Notes under the pieces: generated by a model
Database searches by the model: none
What the model was told of the DNA's origin: nothing
Seen by the model: the letters and a program-made list of their open reading frames with translations, nothing else
Shown here: positions 6,833-11,121 of the stretch, piece by piece
How the letters are laid out: each line of letters begins with the position of its first letter
Numbering within the stretch: position 1 is the first letter of the stretch
Position numbers and translations under genes: made by a program
NCBI GenBank assembly: GCA_028717505.1
Contig: JAQUNQ010000031.1
Location: forward strand, 1-11,121
Direction: 5' to 3'
DNA length: 11,121 nucleotides
Source: Candidatus Peribacteraceae bacterium
GTDB lineage: Bacteria > Patescibacteriota > Gracilibacteria > Peribacterales > Peribacteraceae

Positions 6833-7498
6833 ATGGCCATCGAGCCCGTCAAAATCCCGCAGAACGTCTACGTGGAGGACCGCATCATCGGCCCGGTGTC
6901 TCTCCGGCAGCTCCTCATCGTCCTCCTCTCGGGCGGCTTCAGCTACGTGCTCTGGACGAGCATGAAATCTGCGACCGGCGGCGTGAGCGTGGCGAGCACC
7001 ATGATCGCCTGGACGCCGTGCGTCATTGGCGCCGCCTTCGCCTTCGTGAAAGTGCAGGGTATCAGCCTGCTCCGCTTCTGCCTCCTCGTCGCAGAGAGGA
7101 TCGACAAGCCCTCCATCCGACGCTGGTCACCGCGCAGGGGCATTTCCATCAACATCCACTTTGCGGGCCGCGAGGAGAAGCCCGCCGCAAAAGTTGCCGC
7201 CCCCCGAGCGGCTGGCTTTGACGAATTGAGCAGCCTCCTCGACCGCGGTCCTGTGCCCGGAGAAACGCAGGCAATGACGGAGACGCCTGCTCCATCACCG
7301 CCCCCTGCCGAACCCGTGACAGCGGAGAGCACGCCACGCCCCGTGGACCCCTCGCGCATCGCCGTGGATTCCCCACTCGAGGAGACGGACCGCATCGATG
7401 ACATCACACCAGCGACGGAACCCCCCCTCGAGGAACGAGGACATAACCTCTCGAACATCGTTCAGGATATCTTCCCCCCCTCCCTCTCCCATGGCTGA
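6833..7498 (+). CDS. PrgI family membrane protein (VirB3-like T4SS component)
   Basis: PrgI-family proteins (PF12666) are small inner-membrane proteins found beside VirB4-type ATPases in type IV secretion and conjugation systems and are widespread in CPR. The 221-residue product opens with the family-like pattern IPQNVYVEDRIIGPVSLRQ (8-26), followed by two hydrophobic segments at about 27-44 and 54-72, then a basic stretch at about 87-115. The last 105 residues are rich in Pro, Ala, Thr and Glu, look disordered, and are longer than the compact core; the final segment NLSNIVQDIFPP may be a short binding motif (inference). The ATG at 6833 has no Shine-Dalgarno sequence and lies 10 bases after a TACAAT box. 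The TGA at 7496-7498 overlaps the next gene by 8 bases, so PrgI and the TraC-like protein are very probably made together. Confidence 0.85.
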   Translation: MAIEPVKIPQNVYVEDRIIGPVSLRQLLIVLLSGGFSYVLWTSMKSATGGVSVASTMIAWTPCVIGAAFAFVKVQGISLLRFCLLVAERIDKPSIRRWSPRRGISINIHFAGREEKPAAKVAAPRAAGFDELSSLLDRGPVPGETQAMTETPAPSPPPAEPVTAESTPRPVDPSRIAVDSPLEETDRIDDITPATEPPLEERGHNLSNIVQDIFPPSLSHG

Positions 7499-8219
7499 GC
7501 AGAGCGTCCACGCCGGCAGGAAGAAGGACACCGTGCGCTCGCGCAAGGCGGCACAGAAGGCAGCAGCGCAGCGCTTCGTCCCCATCGCCGAGATCCGCAA
7601 CGACACCGTTGTCCTGAAGAACGGTGGGCTCCGCGCGGTCCTGATGGTGGAGGCGCTGAACTTCAACCTGAAGAGCGAGACGGAGCAGAAGGGCATCATC
7701 GCCGGCTACCAGGGATTCGTGAACACGCTGAGCTTCCCCATCCAGATCGTCATCCGGTCGGCTCGGTTGAATATCGACCCGTACCTGGAGCAACTCCGCA
7801 AGCGCGCGGAGAGCCAGCAGAACCAGCTGCTCAAGGAACAGACGCTCGAGTACGCTTCCTTCGTCGAGCGCATCGTCGACATGGCAGACATCATGCAGAA
7901 GCGCTTCTATGTGGTCGTGCCCGTGGATGAGCTGCCGGAGCGGAGAACCCCCTTCGCCGCCTTCCTCGCCTGGATGGGTCTCGATGACTCCGGAAGCAGG
8001 GCACTCAGACGCCACCGGCAGTTCGAGAGCCGCACTGCCCCCCTGCGCGACCGCGTGAACCTCATCGAGGCGGGTCTCCGCAATATCGGCCTCGCCACGC
8101 GGCGCCTCGCGACGAAGGAACTCATCGAGCTCTACTACCAGGTCTATAACCCTGAAACGAGTCAGGAGCAGAAGCTGACGAACGTGGAGGACCTGAACAC
8201 AGAGACACTGGTTCTCTAA
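7491..8219 (+). CDS. VirB4/TraC N-terminal-domain-like protein, no ATPase domain
   Basis: A 242-residue protein resembling the N-terminal part of VirB4/TraC-type secretion ATPases. After a basic N-terminus (1-27) there is a beta-rich block, FVPIAEIRNDTVVLKNGGLRAVL beginning at 29 (shown here only by its first residues as a guide: FVPIAEIRND), then a segment typical of the VirB4 N-domain with E-x5-I-x3-YQGFVNTL-x-FPIQIVI (65-88), a long helical, Gln/Glu-rich stretch (95-135), a RFYVVVP strand (138-144), and a C-terminal helix ending in ELIELYYQVYNP (210-221). No Walker A or B motif and no cysteine are present, so it cannot be the motor itself. In CPR genomes such proteins tend to sit between prgI and a separate VirB4/DUF87 ATPase; that ATPase is not here, as the next gene is S1. 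The start at 7491 was preferred to an upstream in-frame codon because of its all-pyrimidine leader and basic N-terminus. Confidence 0.72.
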   Translation: MAEQSVHAGRKKDTVRSRKAAQKAAAQRFVPIAEIRNDTVVLKNGGLRAVLMVEALNFNLKSETEQKGIIAGYQGFVNTLSFPIQIVIRSARLNIDPYLEQLRKRAESQQNQLLKEQTLEYASFVERIVDMADIMQKRFYVVVPVDELPERRTPFAAFLAWMGLDDSGSRALRRHRQFESRTAPLRDRVNLIEAGLRNIGLATRRLATKELIELYYQVYNPETSQEQKLTNVEDLNTETLVL

Positions 8220-8245
8220 TCACCGGTGAATTCCCCCCCGTACCC

Positions 8246-8271
8246 CTCCCCCGAAGAGTGAGGGAGATTTT
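8246..8271 (+). terminator. Weak intrinsic terminator after the prgI-traC-like unit
   Basis: CTCCC at 8246-8250 pairs with GGGAG at 8262-8266 around an 11-base loop, followed by ATTTT (8267-8271). The stem is short and the T-run only four bases, but the position, 27 bases after the stop of the TraC-like gene, fits a transcription end. Confidence 0.4.
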
Positions 8272-8351
8272 GGGAAGTGTTGGGAATGAAGGAGAAAGCG
8301 ACCAACAATGTTGACGCCTCACCCAGAAACAGGGACACTGGAGCGGCATTC

Positions 8352-8374
8352 GGTACTGCTCGTGCAGGGGTACC
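8352..8374 (+). promoter_or_regulatory. Hairpin in the S1 leader, function unknown
   Basis: GGTAC (8352-8356) and GTACC (8370-8374) form an outer stem and TGC/GCA (8357-8359 / 8364-8366) an inner stem, with a 3-base G bulge. It lies about 40 bases before the chosen S1 start. Upstream, TTGACG at 8311-8316 and GACACT at 8334-8339, 17 bases apart, form a weak candidate promoter that would place this hairpin in the leader. S1 leaders fold into autoregulatory structures in E. coli, but nothing here shows that directly. Confidence 0.25.
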
Positions 8375-8414
8375 CAAGCTCTCCTATCTCTTCCGCCTGC
8401 ACCTCCCCTTTCCT

Positions 8415-9887
8415 ATGGCAAAAGTCATTCGACCGGAAAATCCGATGATGGAGAAGCTCCTGAAGGAAGCGCCACCCATCCTGCGCGTCCGCCCGGGCGA
8501 GCTCGTGGAGGGCACCGTCGTCTTCAAGGGAAAGAACAAACTGTTCCTCGACCTCGGCGGCACGGCCACCGGCATCGTCTCCGGCCGTGAGCTCCGGGAC
8601 TCCTTCAACACCTTCCGCTCCCTGCGCGTCGGTGAGCTCGTCCACGCGCTCGTCCTCGAGGAGGAGAACGATGAGGGAATGATCGTCCTGAGTCTCCGCA
8701 TGGCAAGCCAACAGAAGGCCTGGGAGCGCTTCCACCGCCTCGTGGAGCAGGACGGCACCATGGAATTCTCCGCGCAGGAGGCGAACAAGGGCGGACTGCT
8801 CGCAAACATCGACGGCATCCGCACCTTCCTGCCCGTGAGCCAGCTCGCACCGGTGAACTACCCGCGTGTGAACAACGCGGACGCCTCCGAGATCATTTCG
8901 AAGCTCAAGAAATTCATTGGGCACACCTTCATTGTGAAGATCATCACGATGGATGAAGAAGCGGGGAAAGTCGTCGTCTCCGAGCGGGAGGCACTCGCCG
9001 AGGAACGCGCCAAGGCCCTTGAGGGGCTCAAGGTCGGCGACACCAAGGAAGGGCTCGTGAGCGGCGTCGTGAAGTACGGCGTCTTCGTGTCCTTCGACGG
9101 CCTCGAGGGACTCGTGCACATCTCCGAGATCGCATGGGGCCACGTGAAGAATCCGGCGGAGTACGCGGAGATCGGCGACAAGGTGAAGGTGAAGATCATC
9201 GGCCTCGACGGGGACAAGATCTCCCTCAGCATCAAGCAGCTCACCAAGGACCCGTGGGAGGAAGTGGCCGAGCGCTACCCAGTCGGCAAGCGCGTGCAGG
9301 GCACCATCGTGCGCTTCACCGACTACGGCGCCTTCCTGAAGCTCGAGAAGGACATCAATGGCCTCGTGCATCTCACGGAGGTCGCGCACCACAAGGTGAC
9401 GGACCCCTCCGAAGTCCTGACCATCGGCCAGAAGGTGGATGCGCAGGTGATCAACATCGACATCGACGAGCGACGCATCGGGCTCTCCATCAAGGCCCTG
9501 CAGCCCATCGACAAGGCCACGCTCGAGCGCATCAAACGTGAGCGCGAAGAGGAGGCGAAGGCGAAGGAGGAAAAAGAAGCGAAAGAAACGAAGGAGCCAA
9601 AGGAGGAGAAAGTGAGGAAGGAGGAAAAAAAGGAAAAGGATGGAAAGGAAGGAAAGGATGAAAAAGATGGAAAGGAGGTGAAGGAGCCGAAGGCCACGAA
9701 GAAGGCGAAGCAGGTGACCCTCTTCCCCACCGAAGGCGGGAATGCCGGAGAGGCGAAGTTTGTCGCATCGAAGACCGGCAAGAAGTTCTACGCCGTCGAC
9801 TCCGCGCAGGGACAGAAGATCAAGGAGGAGAACCGCGTGTACTTCAAGACGGAGAAGGAAGCGGAGGCCGCAGGTTTCAGTGCGTGA
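8415..9887 (+). CDS. rpsA: S1-domain RNA-binding protein (ribosomal protein S1-like) with Lys/Glu tail and degenerate Ada-like domain
   Basis: S1 binds single-stranded, often pyrimidine-rich mRNA leaders and delivers mRNA to the 30S subunit. The 490-residue product has four S1/OB-like repeats at about 28-96, 113-192, 209-275 and 291-362; repeats three and four are the best, with YGVFVSFDGLEGLVHISE and YGAFLKLEKDINGLVHLTE. Residues 373-433 are a low-complexity Lys/Glu/Asp tail. The last 43 residues (448-490), KFVASKTGKKFYAVDS and onward to YFKTEKEAEAAGFSA, resemble the C-terminal Ada-like zinc-binding domain common in CPR proteins, whose usual form has cysteines after the K-x-YH segment and after AAGY; both are absent here (inference from memory of the family). 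The ATG at 8415 follows a 13-base pyrimidine run like other starts in the window; a GTG at 8277 would add 46 residues without domain character. The symbol rests on the S1 repeats; a general S1-domain protein is possible. Confidence 0.88.
   Translation: MAKVIRPENPMMEKLLKEAPPILRVRPGELVEGTVVFKGKNKLFLDLGGTATGIVSGRELRDSFNTFRSLRVGELVHALVLEEENDEGMIVLSLRMASQQKAWERFHRLVEQDGTMEFSAQEANKGGLLANIDGIRTFLPVSQLAPVNYPRVNNADASEIISKLKKFIGHTFIVKIITMDEEAGKVVVSEREALAEERAKALEGLKVGDTKEGLVSGVVKYGVFVSFDGLEGLVHISEIAWGHVKNPAEYAEIGDKVKVKIIGLDGDKISLSIKQLTKDPWEEVAERYPVGKRVQGTIVRFTDYGAFLKLEKDINGLVHLTEVAHHKVTDPSEVLTIGQKVDAQVINIDIDERRIGLSIKALQPIDKATLERIKREREEEAKAKEEKEAKETKEPKEEKVRKEEKKEKDGKEGKDEKDGKEVKEPKATKKAKQVTLFPTEGGNAGEAKFVASKTGKKFYAVDSAQGQKIKEENRVYFKTEKEAEAAGFSA
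9535..9710 (+). repeat. Low-complexity purine-rich tract coding the Lys/Glu tail of S1
   Basis: Nearly every base on the coding strand is A or G for about 150 bases, encoding Lys, Glu, Asp, Gly and Ala. The unit GATGGAAAGGA recurs at about 9638 and 9665, giving the imperfect peptide repeat KDGKEGKDEKDGKE. Here lysine and glutamate are often AAA and GAA, while the folded S1 repeats upstream favour AAG and GAG, consistent with expansion of a simple repeat rather than inherited domain sequence. Confidence 0.75.
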
Positions 9888-9890
9888 GCT

Positions 9891-9942
9891 GTAGGTTTGC
9901 TCTCGTTGCCGGGTTCGCTTGCGGTGAGCAAGCCGAACCTAC
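9891..9942. repeat. Imperfect palindromic element (REP-like), possible S1 terminator
   Basis: The element opens with GTAGGTTTGCTC (9891-9902) and closes with GAGCAAGCCGAACCTAC (9926-9942), which pair apart from a bulge. Nested inside, GGTTCGCTTGC (9912-9922) pairs with GCAAGCCGAACC (9928-9939) around a 5-base loop, with one bulged base, so two alternative hairpins compete. It begins four bases after the S1 stop. The TGTAG...CTAC ends resemble interspersed palindromic repeats; whether other copies exist in the genome cannot be seen here. Confidence 0.6.
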
Positions 9943-9964
9943 GAATCGCAGCTCGGCCATTCGC

Positions 9965-10240
9965 TTACGCCGTCCTATCGACCTTCCAGCCCAGTAAGCG
10001 GGCATATCGTTCCGCATCTGCCCGAATTTCCCCGGAAAGAGTCTCTTCCAGTGCGCGCAGCTTGCTGGCAAGCACCTGCAGTGCACAAATATCTTCCACC
10101 TTCCGATCTGACGGCACCGTGCCCCCATTCACAATCTTCCACATCCAGACCCCGATTTCTCGTCCGAAGTCCGGCAATGGTGTGACACGTTCAGGACAGG
10201 ATGTTTGGGGTGTGGGAGCAGGGACAACGAGCGAAGTCAT
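9965..10240 (-). CDS. Hypothetical small protein
   Basis: A 91-residue reading frame I do not recognise. The first 30 residues are Pro/Thr-rich and irregular; residues about 31-91 look like a real folded or helical protein, with WMWKIVNGG at about 32-40, then an amphipathic charged helix region (DRKVEDICALQVLASKLRALEE and onward, cut here after its first 20 residues: DRKVEDICALQVLASKLRAL) and a closing ARLLGWKVDRTA. The ATG at 10240 follows a C/T-rich run on the minus strand, like accepted genes in the window, and TATATT lies about 20 bases further upstream as a possible -10. Codon third positions are less GC-rich than in its neighbours. The longer in-frame start at 10282 would cross that possible promoter. 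It sits alone between two palindromic elements. Coding is plausible but unproven; an overlapping plus-strand frame looks less protein-like. Confidence 0.5.
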   Translation of the reverse strand: MTSLVVPAPTPQTSCPERVTPLPDFGREIGVWMWKIVNGGTVPSDRKVEDICALQVLASKLRALEETLSGEIRADAERYARLLGWKVDRTA

Positions 10241-10475
10241 GCATGGCAGGGGGAAAGGAAATATATCCCCTTTTAAGGACAAACGAATGCAGCGTCAATG
10301 CGGGAAACACGTGCGCAGGCTCGCTGTTTATCGCTTCAACAAACCCGAATAACAACTCTTTCCTCTTTCCCAAAATCGTGCGCGGAGATACCGCTCCGGG
10401 AGTCGAAAATCATTACACCTTGCACTCGAGCGCACGCATCATTCCGATCAACACCCTCACAATGATTGCTGGCTC
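10241..10475. other. Intergenic stretch with possible coding relic, no clear gene
   Basis: Together with the small minus-strand ORF this makes up the only long non-assigned part of the window (9888-10517). It is less GC-rich than its surroundings. A plus-strand frame reads through it to TAA/TAG near 10521 and includes an Asn/Thr/Ser-rich stretch around 10300-10460 (for example STNPNNNSFLFPKIV and GDTAPGVENHYTL) that looks more protein-like than chance, but it has no credible start and runs into the palindrome at 10476. It may be a decayed gene fragment or nothing. Confidence 0.3.
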
Positions 10476-10499
10476 AGCGGCAGATCGCGATCTGCCGCT
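10476..10499. repeat. Perfect 24-base palindrome (REP/MITE-like)
   Basis: AGCGGCAGATCG is followed directly by its exact reverse complement CGATCTGCCGCT, giving 12-base arms with no spacer; as RNA it would form a 10-bp stem with a CGCG turn. It lies 18 bases after the 3' end of the convergent HIT gene's stop side, on the far side from its start, and is followed by ACAG. It resembles the short interspersed palindromes with CTACA-type ends seen in many bacteria, and could also stop transcription from the HIT gene. Confidence 0.75.
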
Positions 10500-10517
10500 A
10501 CAGAAAATACCACATGT

Positions 10518-10856
10518 CTAATCAATCTTCTGCTCACTCAGGAAGTGCAGGTGCAGGTAGAACACCTCCTGCCCCCCTCCCTTCCCCACATGGAACCTCA
10601 GCTGGTAGCCGGAGATGTCGTGCTCCTTGGCGAACTGCTGGGCCTTGCGGATGAGGAGGAGCGGGACATGCGCCGTCTTCTCGGAGAGATCATCGATGGA
10701 CGGGACGAAATCCGCGTCCTTTTTTGCGATGAAGAGCAGGTGCGTGGGCGCCTTCGGATGAATGTCTTTGAACGCCAGCACATCGTCATCCTCATAGACA
10801 ACCGTAGCGGGGATTTCGCGGTCGCGGATCTTATGGAACAAGGTGCGCTCGGCCAT
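10518..10856 (-). CDS. HIT family protein (Hint-like) with altered active-site residues
   Basis: HIT proteins hydrolyse or transfer nucleoside monophosphates from phosphoramidates and dinucleotides. The 112-residue protein is the normal Hint size: RTLFHKIRDREIPATVVYED at the N-terminus, FKDIHPKAPTHLLFIAKK (29-46) and a C-terminal motif GYQLRFHVGKGGGQEV (83-98) followed by FYLHLHFL (99-106). Aligned by eye to Hint1, the nucleophilic middle histidine (H102) and the third (H104) are kept, but the first histidine of the triad is Y100, the conserved Asn is H89, and the Gly-Gly after the triad is Ser-Glu. ATG at 10856 is preferred over upstream starts because the protein then begins at the usual MAERTLFHKI position and a 14-base pyrimidine run precedes it. 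It is divergent from the last gene in the window. Activity is likely but substrate preference is unknown. Confidence 0.93.
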   Translation of the reverse strand: MAERTLFHKIRDREIPATVVYEDDDVLAFKDIHPKAPTHLLFIAKKDADFVPSIDDLSEKTAHVPLLLIRKAQQFAKEHDISGYQLRFHVGKGGGQEVFYLHLHFLSEQKID

Positions 10857-10877
10857 GGGAGAAGGGGGAATATCGCC

Positions 10878-10907
10878 AGCATATCCGCACCAGACGAGAA
10901 ACGACAA
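10878..10907 (-). promoter_or_regulatory. Candidate promoter of the HIT gene
   Basis: On the minus strand, TTGTCG (10907-10902) and TATGCT (10883-10878) stand 18 bases apart, a fair match to a housekeeping sigma promoter. Transcription would start about 15 bases before the ATG, so the short leader would consist almost only of the pyrimidine tract. Confidence 0.5.
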
Positions 10908-10928
10908 ATGGCTTCCCTGCACCAAAAT

Positions 10929-10948
10929 TTTTGACTTTTAGGTCAAAA
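10929..10948 (+). promoter_or_regulatory. Inverted repeat overlapping the -35 of the last gene (candidate operator)
   Basis: TTTTGAC (10929-10935) and GTCAAAA (10942-10948) are a perfect 7-base inverted repeat with a 6-base spacer. The left arm contains the TTGACT (10931-10936) that serves as -35 of the candidate promoter, so a dimeric repressor bound here would cover the promoter. It lies in the divergent region between the HIT gene and the last gene. Confidence 0.5.
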
Positions 10949-10959
10949 TGAGAGAAAAT
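10931..10959 (+). promoter_or_regulatory. Candidate promoter of the last gene, near-leaderless
   Basis: TTGACT (10931-10936) and GAAAAT (10954-10959) are 17 bases apart. The expected transcription start, 6-8 bases after the -10, falls at 10965-10967, that is on or next to the ATG at 10967. The -10 is imperfect (first base G). Confidence 0.5.
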
Positions 10960-10966
10960 AGTAGTG

Positions 10967-11121
10967 ATGTCTCCCGGGAACACCCCCGACAAATCCACAG
11001 AGTTCCTCGCGACCTCTGAGCGTCCTGCACTCATCGTGAGTCAGCCGGCGAAGATCGCGAGCCTGCTCGACACCCTGAACCTCATCGATCAGGTGAGCGA
11101 GCGCATCGGCGAAGATAAATC
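10967..11121 (+). CDS. Unrecognised protein, 3' end outside the window
   Basis: Fifty-one codons are visible before the window ends. The start is ATG at 10967 (or GTG at 10964); a TGA at 10949-10951 closes the frame upstream, so the N-terminus is certain to within a codon. The first 18 residues are polar (MSPGNTPDKSTEFLATSE), followed by RPALIVSQPAKIASLLDT and a helical stretch with alternating hydrophobic and charged residues. No signal peptide or membrane segment is seen. Too little is present to name a family. Codon use matches the GC-rich genes elsewhere in the window. Confidence 0.65.
   Translation, partial: MSPGNTPDKSTEFLATSERPALIVSQPAKIASLLDTLNLIDQVSERIGEDK

Noticed and set aside
4054..6852. 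Minus-strand open frame of 932 codons covering the whole of clpC
   Set aside because: The plus-strand frame has every ClpC motif. The antisense frame is His/Leu/Asp/Glu-rich without domains and is an artefact of GC-rich third positions.
7398..7490. Upstream start for the TraC-like gene
   Set aside because: It would overlap prgI by about 100 bases and add a low-complexity Ser/Pro/Arg leader; ATG 7491 has an all-pyrimidine tract before it and a basic N-terminus after it.
8277..8414. GTG start giving S1 46 extra residues
   Set aside because: The added residues have no domain character, and ATG 8415 follows the same kind of pyrimidine tract as other starts here and begins MAKVIRPENP directly before the first S1 repeat.
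10201..10521. Plus-strand open frame of 106 codons before the HIT gene
   Set aside because: No credible start, overlaps the minus-strand ORF and the perfect palindrome, and no recognised family; recorded only as a possible relic.
10857..10925. Upstream start for the HIT protein
   Set aside because: The extra 23 residues cross the candidate promoter and are not part of the HIT fold.
1..11121. tRNA, rRNA, CRISPR arrays, insertion sequences or transposase genes
   Set aside because: None seen: no regularly spaced direct repeats, no recognisable tRNA ends or rRNA segments, and no transposase motifs in any plausible frame.

Overview
The window looks like chromosomal DNA of a candidate phyla radiation (Patescibacteria) bacterium. 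It is GC-rich and carries the housekeeping plus envelope gene set typical of that group: a VirB2/TrbC-like pilin, a PrgI-family membrane protein beside a VirB4/TraC N-terminal-like protein, an AI-2E-family permease and a multi-repeat S1 protein. TGA ends several clear genes (rplA, dus, prgI, S1), so TGA is a stop here and the UGA-glycine code of Gracilibacteria/Absconditabacteria is not in use. I cannot place it more finely without a search.

Layout, left to right: the end of a small two-helix membrane protein (1-335, probably cut by the window edge); rplA for ribosomal protein L1 (451-1152); convergent dus for a tRNA-dihydrouridine synthase (2214-1234, minus), separated from rplA by a nested GC-rich hairpin; then, divergent from dus, a pilin-like gene (2311-2649) overlapping an AI-2E permease gene by an ATGA junction (2646-3908). 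A CIRCE operator (4012-4038) precedes a ClpC-type AAA+ unfoldase (4078-6684). Next come prgI (6833-7498), overlapped by 8 bases by a VirB4/TraC N-terminal-like gene (7491-8219), and an S1-domain gene (8415-9887) whose product ends in a Lys/Glu-rich tail and a cysteine-free Ada-like zinc-domain relative. A 630-base stretch (9888-10517) bounded by two palindromic elements holds one plausible small minus-strand gene. The window ends with a divergent pair: a HIT-family protein (10856-10518, minus) with two altered active-site positions, and the start of an unrecognised gene (10967 onward).

Functionally there are three themes. Translation and RNA: L1, Dus and S1. Protein quality control: ClpC under probable HrcA/CIRCE control. 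Envelope/type IV secretion-like parts: pilin plus permease in one transcription unit, PrgI plus the TraC-like protein in another, with no motor ATPase in the window.

The most striking global signal is at the gene starts. Almost none has a Shine-Dalgarno sequence. Several (rplA, clpC, traC-like, S1, HIT, probably the small minus-strand ORF) are instead preceded directly by C/T-rich tracts, often followed by ATG-GCN. prgI and the last gene have -10-like boxes so close to the ATG that their mRNAs would be almost leaderless. This used to choose starts and is the observation I would follow up first.
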